A program made the position numbers and the translations under genes. A stretch of DNA of 64,000 nt from CAZEQK01 sp964514395 (GTDB taxonomy: Bacteria > Bacillota > Bacilli > Tepidibacillales > Tepidibacillaceae), in contig CAZEQK010000011.1 of assembly GCA_964514395.1 (NCBI GenBank), positions 15,194 through 79,193 of the forward strand. Reading direction: 5' to 3'. The notes under the pieces are model-generated. The model was not told where the DNA came from. It saw nothing but the letters and a program-made list of their open reading frames with translations, and did not search any database. This document shows, piece by piece, positions 53,435 through 62,327 of the stretch (its first letter is position 1; every line of letters starts with the position of its first letter).

Positions 53435-54076
53435 ATGAAAAAAATTAGGATCATGATTATAGAAGATCATGAGTTGGTTCGCAAAGGATTAATCATGTTA
53501 TTTCAAGCAGAAGATGATATGGAAATAGTTTCAGAAGCAGAAAATGGTGAAGAAATAGCAAAAAAAGTCATCGAACTTAATCTTGATGTAATTATTTTGG
53601 ATATTCGCCTTGTTGGAAAAGACGGAACTCAAGTTTGTAAGGAAATAAAAGAAATGTTTCCCCACATTAAAATAATGATGTTGACTTCATATAGTGATCC
53701 AGAGACGATTCAAAAGGCTATTGAATCAGGCGCAGATGGTTATATGTTAAAGAATTCAAAAGTACAAACGCTTGTTGAATCGATACGAAAATTGGTCAAT
53801 GGAGAACCCTTTTTCCAAAACGAAATAGCGATGGCATTAGTGCAATATCATAGAGAGAGGAAAGTAAAAGAGTTTAAAATTATTGATACTCTAACTGAAA
53901 GAGAAAGAGAGGTTCTACAGCTGGTGGCGGATGGCTTGACAAATAAAGAGATTGGAAGGAAGCTGTTCATTAGTGAAAACACCGTTCGAACCTATATTAG
54001 CAATATATTAAATAAATTAGGAGTAACTAATAGAACAGAAGCTACTCGTTTATATTGGGAAGAAATAACTACGTAA
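53435..54076 (+). CDS. Response regulator, NarL/FixJ family
   Basis: 213 residues. Receiver domain with acidic pocket (IEDHELVRKG), phosphoacceptor Asp in VIILDIRLVGKDG, and Lys in GYMLKNS; C-terminal LuxR-type HTH with LTEREREVLQLVADGLTNKEIGRKLF. The start at 53435 gives 10-nt spacing from GGAG; ATGs at 53414 and 53426 are in frame but poorly spaced. Paired with the upstream kinase by overlap. Confidence 0.92.
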   Translation: MKKIRIMIIEDHELVRKGLIMLFQAEDDMEIVSEAENGEEIAKKVIELNLDVIILDIRLVGKDGTQVCKEIKEMFPHIKIMMLTSYSDPETIQKAIESGADGYMLKNSKVQTLVESIRKLVNGEPFFQNEIAMALVQYHRERKVKEFKIIDTLTEREREVLQLVADGLTNKEIGRKLFISENTVRTYISNILNKLGVTNRTEATRLYWEEITT

Positions 54077-54214
54077 TATGGATGATATTTAAATACGTCA
54101 TTTGGATTAAATAAAAACACATCATTTGTATTAGGAAGATTCGTTGCTTACTCGATTATGCTTAAATCAATACTATAATATAATTAGGTAGAAATTATAC
54201 TGAAAGGTTGTGAA

Positions 54215-55369
54215 ATGATGCGCAAACTATTATTTCTATCTATTTTGTTTCTTTTAGTTTTCATGGTAGCGTGTGGACAAGTAGCAGAAAAACCAAAAGA
54301 AGATATAACTCCACAAGAACCAAAACTCGATAGCACTGTTTTAAATGCTGTGGTAATAAGTGAATCTATTAAATTGGATGGACAGGGAACTGAAAAAATT
54401 TGGAAGGATGCACCAGTTCTTACTTTGAAAAATGGTGCTGAGCTTCAAGCATCATATTCAAATGAAAAAGTTTATTTTCTAGCAAAGTGGAAAGATGAAA
54501 CGATGAGTTTAACTAGAGGGGATTCATGGCACTTGGTAGATAATGCTTGGAAAACTACTAAAGATATGGGCATTAGTGCAGCTGAAGACCGATTTAATAT
54601 TCTATGGAATATCAATGCAAGGGATTTTGCAACTCAAGGTGCAATAATAAAATGTCACGTTGGTGATGAGCCAGAGCTTTATTTAGAAAATGCAGGTGAA
54701 AGAGTTGATCTTTGGCATGGTAAATCAGCAAGAGATGCTGGAGTCATTGCTTCAGCTCAATCAGGAGATTTAGCATTTGCTAAAGAAGGCGATGTTTATC
54801 AAGTAACAGCTGGAACAATTAATTTGGAAGGTTATCTAGATGACCAGGTAATATTTTCTGGTCAAGATCCAGAGCTTACATTTAGTGAAGAAGATGGAGG
54901 TCGCTTAGGGGACCAAGGAAAATCTACATATGGTCGTAATCGCACAAAGGATAAGTCTGGACCTATTTATTTAGAGAAAAATCCTGCTGATTATATTGAT
55001 GCTATGATATTGACACAAAAAGAAATTGATAATGGTGAGGCAATTGTTGCTGACGTGACCAGCCCTGACTTTGCTGAAGCAGAAGTAACTGCTGCTTGGG
55101 CTAAATATCAAGCTTTAAATGCAATTGTTCCTGAAAGGATCTTAAGAAATCCTGAAGGTAGCCGTGGGGATGTAAAAGTATCATCCGTATGGGCTAACGG
55201 ATATTGGACAATTGAGATGGAGAGAAGCTTAGTAACTGGTAACTCAGATGATGTTCAATTTGATGATTTAACAAAAGAATATTACTTTGCTACTAGTATT
55301 CATGATAATTCAGGTGGAATTAAACATAACTTCAGTGACACACTTAATAAAATGGTTTTTGTAAAATAA
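54215..55369 (+). CDS. Lipoprotein with ethylbenzene-dehydrogenase-like heme-binding domain
   Basis: 384 residues with lipobox FMVAC (signal residues 1-20). The mature part contains the EB_dh/cytochrome c-552-like fold: KLDGQGTEKIWKDAPVLTL, VYFLAKWKDETM, RFNILWNI, VDLWHGKSARDAGVIASAQ and YWTIEMERSL. Relatives (EbdC, SerC, DdhC, NirS-cluster c-552) bind heme b through Met and Lys or His and carry electrons in the periplasm. No CxxCH motif is present. AAAGGTTG precedes the ATG. Transcribed toward a cytochrome bc-type complex, but with its own terminator. Confidence 0.82.
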   Translation: MMRKLLFLSILFLLVFMVACGQVAEKPKEDITPQEPKLDSTVLNAVVISESIKLDGQGTEKIWKDAPVLTLKNGAELQASYSNEKVYFLAKWKDETMSLTRGDSWHLVDNAWKTTKDMGISAAEDRFNILWNINARDFATQGAIIKCHVGDEPELYLENAGERVDLWHGKSARDAGVIASAQSGDLAFAKEGDVYQVTAGTINLEGYLDDQVIFSGQDPELTFSEEDGGRLGDQGKSTYGRNRTKDKSGPIYLEKNPADYIDAMILTQKEIDNGEAIVADVTSPDFAEAEVTAAWAKYQALNAIVPERILRNPEGSRGDVKVSSVWANGYWTIEMERSLVTGNSDDVQFDDLTKEYYFATSIHDNSGGIKHNFSDTLNKMVFVK

Positions 55370-55404
55370 AAATTAAGCTAAAAATAAATACAACATAATT
55401 AAAT

Positions 55405-55460
55405 AAAATAATGCCGGTTAACAATTTAATATATATTTATTGGTTAATCGGCATTATTTT
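55405..55460 (+). terminator. Intrinsic terminator after the heme-binding lipoprotein gene
   Basis: Long stem (55405-55422 with 55442-55460), one or two wobble pairs or mismatches, loop of about 19 nt, ending in TTTT. Confidence 0.75.
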
Positions 55461-55542
55461 AATAATGAATAAAAATTTCTTATTTTTAATTAAAAAATCA
55501 TAATGTTATCATGGAGTATGATTTTTTTGGAGGATGATCACA

Positions 55543-55758
55543 ATGGAAAAACTTCTAAATAAAGCTATAATTCTTATATTTATACTACTTGTAGTGAATA
55601 TAGGACTGGCTACAATGGCAATTAAATATTGGCTTGCAAGTGATTATCGCATTACATCACTATTTCTTGGTAGTATATTTGTTTTTTTTGGTTTAATTCT
55701 ATACACTTTTCGCTTAGTGATGTTTCCTGATGAAAGGGTTGATGAACTTGAAAAATAA
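55543..55758 (+). CDS. Small two-helix membrane protein preceding the Rieske gene
   Basis: 71 residues with two transmembrane helices (AIILIFILLVVNIGLATMAI and SLFLGSIFVFFGLILYTF) and an acidic end. GGAGG lies 9 nt before the ATG at 55543. The last 17 bp overlap the Rieske gene, so it is translationally coupled to it and probably belongs to the complex as an accessory subunit. I do not recognise the family. Confidence 0.7.
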   Translation: MEKLLNKAIILIFILLVVNIGLATMAIKYWLASDYRITSLFLGSIFVFFGLILYTFRLVMFPDERVDELEK

Positions 55759-56197
55759 GGATGTAAATTTATCACGAAGAAAATTTCTTACTGGTATGAC
55801 AGGCGTAGTTGCTACTGGTCTTACTGTTGGACCTTTAGTTGCTGCAGCACAATATATCTATCCTCCTTCGTCAATGACTAAGTTGCCTGATTCACTTGAA
55901 GTAATTAGAGTTGATGAAATTAAAATCGGTGGTGCATTTAATTTTGCTTATAATGATGCGGCAGCAGTAATTGTAAGACCTGATAAAGATACGTATCATG
56001 CTTTTTACACAAAATGCACTCATTTGGGTTGTACATCAATTTGGCAGGAAGAAGAAAAAATATTTTTATGCCCATGTCATGCTGGTAAGTTTAATATTAA
56101 TGGTGATGTTATTGCAGGGCCACCACCAGCTCCATTTGTAAGACTTAATTTAACTATTAAAGATGGAATGATTTGGGTCCAAGAAAAGGAAGTGTGA
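55742..56197 (+). CDS. Rieske iron-sulfur protein of a cytochrome bc/b6-type complex
   Basis: 151 residues. Twin-arginine-like N-terminus SRRKFLTGMTG with one membrane helix, then the [2Fe-2S] box motifs CTHLGCTS and CPCHAGKFN. It takes electrons from quinol at the outer face. The ATG at 55742 has AAAGGG upstream; an ATG at 55730 in frame overlaps that site. First of three core subunits. Confidence 0.92.
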   Translation: MNLKNKDVNLSRRKFLTGMTGVVATGLTVGPLVAAAQYIYPPSSMTKLPDSLEVIRVDEIKIGGAFNFAYNDAAAVIVRPDKDTYHAFYTKCTHLGCTSIWQEEEKIFLCPCHAGKFNINGDVIAGPPPAPFVRLNLTIKDGMIWVQEKEV

Positions 56198-56200
56198 TAA

Positions 56201-56842
56201 GTGAAAAATTGGTTAAATGAACGATTTGGAACAAATGAAAAATGGGAAAAATTCTCAAGTCATCCCGTGCCAAAACATGCGCTAAATCCAATATATTGTT
56301 TTGGTGGATTAACTTTCTTGGCTTTTTTAATACAGGTTGTGACAGGGATATTTTTAGCATTATATTATAAACCATCACCCGAAACAGCATACGCAAGCAT
56401 TGAATTTATTATGAATGAAGTTAGATTTGGTGCGATTGTACGAAGTATTCATCATTGGTCAGCAAATTTAATGGTAGTTTTAGTTTTATTGCATATGATA
56501 AGGGTTTTCTATACAGGTTCATTCAAAAAACCACGAGAGTTAAATTGGGTTGTAGGAGTTATGTTGTTCATAATAACTTTAGGTTTTGGTTTTACGGGGT
56601 ATATTCTTCCATGGGATCAAATTGGCTATTGGGCATCCACTGTCGGTACTGAAATCGCTGGAGGGGTCCCTTTTATTGGAAAAGGAATAATGGCATTATT
56701 ACGTGGAGGTTCAAAAATAACGGACTTCACATTAATTAGATTTTTCATTGCTCATGTAGTTATATTACCTGTAATAACAATAATTCTATTGGGTGCTCAT
56801 TTTATGATGATTAGAATTCAGGGCATTTCAGATGAAATGTAG
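56201..56842 (+). CDS. Cytochrome b6 subunit
   Basis: 213 residues, four transmembrane helices, GTG start 3 bp after the Rieske gene stop. Heme b ligands are the two His pairs, visible in HHWSANLMVVLVLLHMIRVF and RFFIAHVVILP. Cys33 in IYCFGGLTFL is at the position that covalently binds the extra heme c(i) in b6f-like complexes. The PFIGK and LRGGSKITD loops are typical of Firmicute QcrB/PetB. Confidence 0.93.
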   Translation: MKNWLNERFGTNEKWEKFSSHPVPKHALNPIYCFGGLTFLAFLIQVVTGIFLALYYKPSPETAYASIEFIMNEVRFGAIVRSIHHWSANLMVVLVLLHMIRVFYTGSFKKPRELNWVVGVMLFIITLGFGFTGYILPWDQIGYWASTVGTEIAGGVPFIGKGIMALLRGGSKITDFTLIRFFIAHVVILPVITIILLGAHFMMIRIQGISDEM

Positions 56843-56853
56843 GTGGTAGAAAA

Positions 56854-57234
56854 ATGGAAGAAAAAAATCAAAAAAAAGGAATACCTTTTATTCCAAACCA
56901 TATATTAACTGAAGCTTCATTAGCGATGGTATTTATTGGGGCAGTGTTTATTTTAGCAGCACTATTACCACGAGAAATTGGAACGCCTGCTGATCCAACT
57001 ACAACACCAGCACATATTTTACCTGAATGGTATTTTTTATGGATGTTTGAATTGCTGAAACTACTTCCAAAAATATTAGGTATTACAATACCGGGGATTA
57101 TTTTTGGGCTTTTAGTTATAGTACCTTGGCTTGATCGAAGTCCTCATGTACGACCTTCAAAAAGACCGATTTCCAGTATATTATTTACATTAGCATTTAT
57201 TATGGCAATAATTCTTACCTATATTGCTTTATAG
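56854..57234 (+). CDS. Cytochrome b6f-type subunit IV
   Basis: 126 residues, three transmembrane helices, with the quinol-site motif ILPEWYFLWMFELLKLLP (PEWY). It lacks the fused cytochrome c domain found in B. subtilis QcrC, so the complex needs a separate electron-accepting cytochrome. GGTGG precedes the ATG. Confidence 0.92.
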   Translation: MEEKNQKKGIPFIPNHILTEASLAMVFIGAVFILAALLPREIGTPADPTTTPAHILPEWYFLWMFELLKLLPKILGITIPGIIFGLLVIVPWLDRSPHVRPSKRPISSILFTLAFIMAIILTYIAL

Positions 57235-57246
57235 GGAGTGGTAAAA

Positions 57247-57462
57247 TTGAAAATAATGTTAAAAATGTTTATTGGTTTAACATTAGCTACAATCGGATTT
57301 GATATAGTGAAAGATAGTATTTTTAATTATAGTTGGTTCCTTGTAATAGGTTTAGTGCTTTTGATAATTGGCTTGTTAATTGTAGCAAGGGAAATCTACT
57401 CTAAGGATAAAGAAAATAAGCGAGTAAAAAAAGCTGTTAATTTATTTGAAAATAAGGATTAA
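57247..57462 (+). CDS. Small membrane protein after subunit IV
   Basis: 71 residues from a TTG with GGGAG 8 nt upstream. Two transmembrane helices (MFIGLTLATIGFDIV and WFLVIGLVLLIIGLLIV) and a basic tail. No known family recognised; position suggests a minor subunit or assembly factor of the bc complex. Confidence 0.6.
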   Translation: MKIMLKMFIGLTLATIGFDIVKDSIFNYSWFLVIGLVLLIIGLLIVAREIYSKDKENKRVKKAVNLFENKD

Positions 57463-57527
57463 TAATTGCTTAAATTAGAAGTTTATTATTCGAATAGACG
57501 GAAAATATTTCTGCTGTTTCCAGGTTT

Positions 57528-57552
57528 ACCTTTAATTAGCAAAGGTTTTTTT
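57528..57552 (+). terminator. Weak intrinsic terminator
   Basis: ACCTTT (57528-57533) with AAAGGT (57541-57546) and a T-run. It separates the bc complex genes from the ccm genes. Confidence 0.5.
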
Positions 57553-57587
57553 GCTAATATATAATTTTCGGAAGGAGAAAGTTATGG

Positions 57588-58031
57588 ATGAAGAATAAAT
57601 CTAAATTTTATATTGGCGGTATTGTAATAATTATCGCTGTCTTTTCATTGCTTTTAACTTCAATTCCAAGTTTTGCTAGCACTGAGGTTGATTTAACAGA
57701 TATATTAAATAATCCTGAGAATTATGTGGATAAATTTATTTTAACTGAAGGATTTTTAATTGAAAACTCAATTGATTGGAATTCTAGTACAATTGAATTG
57801 AATTTTAAAATAAAGGATGAAAATGATAGAACATTAGCAGTACACTATAATGGCGTTAGTCCTGATAATTTCTCTGATGGTATTATTGTAATATTGAATG
57901 GTAATATTAAACAAAATGGAATATTTGAGACTGAACAATTACTTACAAAGTGTCCTTCAAAATATGAAAGTGAAAATCAGAGTGTCTATAATGCTGATAA
58001 ATATAAAATTAATCTACCAATAAACAAGTAG
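57588..58031 (+). CDS. ccmE: Heme chaperone CcmE, CXXXY type
   Basis: 147 residues. One N-terminal membrane anchor followed by an OB-fold domain. The heme-binding site reads TKCPSKYE, i.e. CXXXY instead of the HXXXY of proteobacterial CcmE. This variant defines System I* known from archaea and some delta-proteobacteria, where CcmH is usually absent, as here. It accepts heme from CcmC and passes it to CcmF. GAAGGAG lies 10 nt before the ATG. First gene of the ccm set. Confidence 0.87.
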   Translation: MKNKSKFYIGGIVIIIAVFSLLLTSIPSFASTEVDLTDILNNPENYVDKFILTEGFLIENSIDWNSSTIELNFKIKDENDRTLAVHYNGVSPDNFSDGIIVILNGNIKQNGIFETEQLLTKCPSKYESENQSVYNADKYKINLPINK

Positions 58032-58054
58032 ACTTACTGGAAAAGGTGATAAAA

Positions 58055-60010
58055 ATGTATTTTATTGGTAATCTATCTATTTATCTTGGATTTTCATTAT
58101 CTATTTTAGCGTTGTTTTGTTTTATAGTTGGCATATTCAAAAAAAACCAAAAGTTGATCAGGGTAGGAAAAATAGCAATATTTTCTGTCTTTATTTCAGC
58201 TTTGACATCAATAATTACGATGGAGTATCTATTAGTTACTAGTCAATTTAAATTTAAATATGTTGCAAGTTATACTAACTTCAACTTACCTTTAATATAT
58301 AAAGTGACTGCTTTATGGGCTGGTAAATCTGGTTCTCTATTATTTTGGGGATTTATTTTAGCCTTATTTGTTATGATTATTACATTCTCTAAGAAAACAA
58401 AGAATAGCCAGTTGACGCCATATGCAGTAATTATAATACTTCTAAATTTTATCTTTTTTTTCCTGATTATTATCTTTTTTGATAGACCATTCGCAATACT
58501 AGATAGTGTGCAGCTAGATGGTAAGGGTTTAAATCCGATGTTACAAAACCTTGGGATGATACTGCATCCTTTTACATTATATTTAGGATATATTGGGTTA
58601 GTTGTGCCGTTTGCGTATGCTATCGCTCAATTGGTACTAAAGAAGGCTGACTTTACATGGATTAGTTTGATAAGAAGATGGACAATCACATCTTGGTTAT
58701 TCTTAACTATAGGTAATTTGATAGGGGGATATTGGGCTTATACGGAACTGGGTTGGGGGGGATATTGGGCATGGGACCCAGTAGAAAATGCCTCGTTAAT
58801 GCCTTGGTTGACGGTTACAGCTTTTATACATTCAGCTATTGTTCAAGAAAGAAAAAATAAATTTAAGATTTGGAATGTTATCCTCATTATCATCTCTTAT
58901 TCATTAACATTGTTTGGAGCTTTTCTTGTAAGAGGGGGTTTTTTAAACTCCGTACATGCCTTTGGTAAGTCAAATTTAGGTATATACTTTCTGACTTTCA
59001 TGGCTATGATGATCGTTATATCAATTTATTTATTAATGAGTCGTTCTAATATACTTAGAAGTGATACCACAAAAATAGACTCGTATCTATCAAAAGAAGG
59101 TAGTTTTTATATTAATAATATAATATTAGTGGGAGCAACATTTGTTGTTTTGTTGGGGACTATTTCCCCTCAAATTTCGCAGCTGTTTATGGGTTCGAAA
59201 ATTTCACTTGGAATATCTTTCTATAATACTGTTCTAGCTCCTGTATTTCTAGGACTCCTAGTTTTACTAGCGATTTGCCCATTATTGAATTGGAATTCAA
59301 CATCAAATATAAATTTTAAAACATCACTTTTTATACCCGCAATTATAAGTGTTGTGGTAGTAATCATTATTTATTTAATGGGAATAAGAGCATTATACCC
59401 TGTCCTTTCATTTTTTATTGTAACCTTCATGATTTCGATACACTTTATAGATTTTCACACTAGTATAAAACCAAAAAGTAAAATAGAAACCGAAAATTAT
59501 TATAGAGGCTTAAGGAAACCTATAACTAAGAATCATTTTAATTACGGTGGTTTTATCGTGCATATTGGCATTGCACTTATCGCGATTGGAATTATTGGTT
59601 CTTCTAATTATGGTTTGGAAAAGGTTGTTTCTCTTGGGACTGGAGAAAGAATTGTAATTAAAGATTATTCAATTCTATACGATGATATAACTGTAACTGA
59701 ATTAGGTGAAAAGTATGTTTTTTCAGCTAAAATACGTGTAGAAAAAAATGGAAATTTTATTACAAATCTTCAACCAAAAAAAACATATTATAGCGATACA
59801 AAGACCATGTATTCTATTATCGCTATTAAGAGTACTCTGAAAGAGGATTTGTATATAGTTTTAAATAGTTGGGAATCTGATAAATCAGCTACGTTTTTAG
59901 TGAAAGTTAATCCATTAATAATATGGATATGGATTGGTGGAATATTTATTTTAATTGGAACACTGATAGCTATTTGGAGAAGAAAATCACCCATGTATAC
60001 ATCTTTTTAA
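58055..60010 (+). CDS. ccmF: Cytochrome c heme lyase CcmF
   Basis: 651 residues with about 13-15 transmembrane helices. The tryptophan-rich WWD domain is YWAYTELGWGGYWAWDPVEN, with flanking His in MLQNLGMILHPF and FIHSAIVQ. The C-terminal periplasmic region ends in a final helix. CcmF ligates heme from CcmE to apocytochrome c. ATG at 58055 has AAGGTG upstream; a GTG at 58046 overlaps it. Directly follows ccmE. Confidence 0.93.
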   Translation: MYFIGNLSIYLGFSLSILALFCFIVGIFKKNQKLIRVGKIAIFSVFISALTSIITMEYLLVTSQFKFKYVASYTNFNLPLIYKVTALWAGKSGSLLFWGFILALFVMIITFSKKTKNSQLTPYAVIIILLNFIFFFLIIIFFDRPFAILDSVQLDGKGLNPMLQNLGMILHPFTLYLGYIGLVVPFAYAIAQLVLKKADFTWISLIRRWTITSWLFLTIGNLIGGYWAYTELGWGGYWAWDPVENASLMPWLTVTAFIHSAIVQERKNKFKIWNVILIIISYSLTLFGAFLVRGGFLNSVHAFGKSNLGIYFLTFMAMMIVISIYLLMSRSNILRSDTTKIDSYLSKEGSFYINNIILVGATFVVLLGTISPQISQLFMGSKISLGISFYNTVLAPVFLGLLVLLAICPLLNWNSTSNINFKTSLFIPAIISVVVVIIIYLMGIRALYPVLSFFIVTFMISIHFIDFHTSIKPKSKIETENYYRGLRKPITKNHFNYGGFIVHIGIALIAIGIIGSSNYGLEKVVSLGTGERIVIKDYSILYDDITVTELGEKYVFSAKIRVEKNGNFITNLQPKKTYYSDTKTMYSIIAIKSTLKEDLYIVLNSWESDKSATFLVKVNPLIIWIWIGGIFILIGTLIAIWRRKSPMYTSF

Positions 60011-60053
60011 AGACAAAGAATATAACAATCCATTAAAAATTAGGTGAATGATG

Positions 60054-60755
60054 ATGATACAGATAAGTGAATTGACAAAAAGAATAGGTGAAAAAACAAT
60101 TCTAAAGGGAATCAACTTAACTGTTAACAAAGGTGAAACAATTGCTTTTCTTGGCCCAAATGGAGCTGGTAAAAGCACTATTCTTAATATATTAAGTGGT
60201 TTGGTGAAACCTTCGTCAGGCGTCATAAAAATAGATGAATTGTACTTCAAGGATCATAAAATTGAAATCAAGAAAAAAATAGGTTTTTTAGCTCACGATA
60301 GTTATTTGTACGATTACTTTTCAGCGTTAGAAAATTTGATGTTTTTCGGCAGGTTGTATCAAGTACCTGATATAGAAAATAGGGCTAAAAAACTTATACA
60401 GGAGATTGGACTAAATTTTTTTATCAATGACCCTGTACGCACATTTTCAAGAGGGATGATTCAGCGTTTAGCAATAGCTAGAGCAATGCTTCATTCGCCA
60501 CAAGTACTTTTACTTGATGAACCATTTACTGGACTAGATCAGCAGGGAAAGAACCTATTAAATAATATGATTTTTAATATGAAAGCTAATGGAACGACTA
60601 CAATCTTTGTAACTCATGATATTGATAAAGCTGTTACAATTAGTGATCGAATAATGATTATTAAAGGGGGCCAATTAGCGGATAATTTCTCCGTTGATGG
60701 CAAAACCACGAAGTTGGTAACTGATAAATACATGAGACTGGTGGAAGAACGATGA
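60054..60755 (+). CDS. ccmA: Cytochrome c biogenesis ATPase CcmA
   Basis: 233 residues, ABC ATPase. Walker A FLGPNGAGKST, signature FSRGMIQRLAIARAM, Walker B QVLLLDEPFTGLD, switch His VTHDIDKA. With CcmB and CcmC it releases holo-CcmE from CcmC. Three consecutive ATG codons at the start; 60054 has the best spacing from TAGGTGA. The stop overlaps the ccmB start by 4 bp. Confidence 0.9.
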   Translation: MIQISELTKRIGEKTILKGINLTVNKGETIAFLGPNGAGKSTILNILSGLVKPSSGVIKIDELYFKDHKIEIKKKIGFLAHDSYLYDYFSALENLMFFGRLYQVPDIENRAKKLIQEIGLNFFINDPVRTFSRGMIQRLAIARAMLHSPQVLLLDEPFTGLDQQGKNLLNNMIFNMKANGTTTIFVTHDIDKAVTISDRIMIIKGGQLADNFSVDGKTTKLVTDKYMRLVEER

Positions 60756-61435
60756 TCGACTTAATAAGAGCTGCCTTGATTATTGTTTGGAAGGACTTGT
60801 ACTCAGAATGGAAAACACGTCAGATCATTAGTAGTATGCTACTATTTTCAGGATTAGTAGTTGTAACCTTCAGCTTTAGCTTTGATCATTCAAAGCAAAC
60901 GGTAAATACATTAATGCCTGGTTTAATATGGGTGATTACAATTTTTTCTGGTATCTTGGCATTAAATCAATCATTTTTAAAAGAGAATCAAAATGAAAAT
61001 ATTAAAGGAATAATTATTGCACCAATTGATCCTACAAGTATTTATCTCGGAAAAATCATTTTTAATTTTATAATAGTCTTTGTCGTCCAACTTATTTCAA
61101 TTCCAACACTCTTTTTATTGTTTGATTATCATGGAACAGGTAATGTTTTTTATTTATTGTTGATACTTTTTATTGGTACTTTTGGTTTTGTTAGTGTAGG
61201 AACCTTTTTAGCAGCCATTTCGGCAAATTCTAAAAACAGTGAGATGCTTTTGCCCGTTATACTTTTTCCAATAATCGTTCCTATTGTAATCTCAGTTGTG
61301 GAGATGACAAAAATTGTAATGTCAACAACTGAAAGTTTAGATAATATTATGTCTTGGATACATTTAGTTACCGTTTATGATGTGGTTACTTTTATGTTAG
61401 GATTTTTACTAATTGAATATGTTTTGGAGGTATAA
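60752..61435 (+). CDS. ccmB: Cytochrome c biogenesis permease CcmB
   Basis: 227 residues, six transmembrane helices, starting with an amphipathic IRAALIIVWKDLYSEWKTRQ segment typical of CcmB, then LMPGLIWVITIFSGILALNQSF. Overlaps ccmA by ATGA and precedes ccmC by 2 bp. Confidence 0.9.
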   Translation: MIDLIRAALIIVWKDLYSEWKTRQIISSMLLFSGLVVVTFSFSFDHSKQTVNTLMPGLIWVITIFSGILALNQSFLKENQNENIKGIIIAPIDPTSIYLGKIIFNFIIVFVVQLISIPTLFLLFDYHGTGNVFYLLLILFIGTFGFVSVGTFLAAISANSKNSEMLLPVILFPIIVPIVISVVEMTKIVMSTTESLDNIMSWIHLVTVYDVVTFMLGFLLIEYVLEV

Positions 61436-61437
61436 TA

Positions 61438-62145
61438 ATGAAAATAATAGGTCTTCAGAGATTTTTGAACTTTATTATCGCTCCATTTGTGCTAACGGCA
61501 TTATATTTAGTATTTATTTGGTCACCTGTTGAAAGACAAATGGGAATAGTTCAGAAAATATTTTATTTTCATGTTGGATCTGCTTGGAATTCTTTTCTAG
61601 CATTTTTTATCGTTTTTATATTTAGTATAATTTATTTAATTCGTCAAAAAAGAATCTTTGATTTAGTAGCTGAGGTGTCAGCAGAAATTGGTGTGGTTTT
61701 CACAACAATTTCTCTAATAACGGGTTCAATATGGGGAAGATCAGCATGGAATACATGGTGGTCATGGGAACCAAGATTGTCAACAACATTAATCTTATGG
61801 TTTATTTATTTTGCTTATGTAATGATTCGTAAAATTGATATCTCTTGGGAAAAAAAAGCAAGATTATCTTCAGTATTTGGAATAATTGGTTTTATAAATG
61901 TTCCGGTTGTTTATATGTCTATTCGCTGGTGGAGGTCTAAGCTTCATCCAATCGTTTTTGGAGAAAAAGGTGGGGGAATTGAACCGGAAATGTTATTCAC
62001 GTTAATCTTTTGTGTAGTAACAACATCTATAATTTATTATCTTTTCCTACAAAAGAGAATTGCTATTAGGAAAGCAGAATTAGAATTATTACAAATAAAG
62101 GAAAATATTAAAGAGAAATTATTAAAAGGAGGAGATTTAATTTGA
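61438..62145 (+). CDS. ccmC: Heme transporter CcmC
   Basis: 235 residues, six helices. WWD motif WGRSAWNTWWSWEPRLSTTL with His in IFYFHVGSAWNSF and WWRSKLHP. Binds heme at the outer face for delivery to CcmE. TTGGAGG precedes the ATG; its stop overlaps the ccmD start. Confidence 0.92.
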   Translation: MKIIGLQRFLNFIIAPFVLTALYLVFIWSPVERQMGIVQKIFYFHVGSAWNSFLAFFIVFIFSIIYLIRQKRIFDLVAEVSAEIGVVFTTISLITGSIWGRSAWNTWWSWEPRLSTTLILWFIYFAYVMIRKIDISWEKKARLSSVFGIIGFINVPVVYMSIRWWRSKLHPIVFGEKGGGIEPEMLFTLIFCVVTTSIIYYLFLQKRIAIRKAELELLQIKENIKEKLLKGGDLI

Positions 62146-62273
62146 CGTACTTATTTGTCGCATATTCACTCTTCTTTATCATAATAACTGGTTATATGTT
62201 CACGTTAGATAGACACCAAAAGAAAATCGATAAAGAAATTAAATTTTTACAAGAATTATTAGGTAATAAGTAA
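62142..62273 (+). CDS. ccmD: CcmD-like small membrane protein
   Basis: 43 residues from a TTG with AGGAGGAG 8 nt upstream. One membrane helix (YLFVAYSLFFIIITGYM) followed by a charged helix LDRHQKKIDKEIKFLQ, the CcmD pattern. Overlaps the ccmC stop by 4 bp. Too short for routine calling. Confidence 0.75.
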   Translation: MTYLFVAYSLFFIIITGYMFTLDRHQKKIDKEIKFLQELLGNK

Positions 62274-62327
62274 AATGATACTGTTGAAAAATAGTTTAAA
62301 CTAAATAAAATTCAAGAGGTGTAATAA

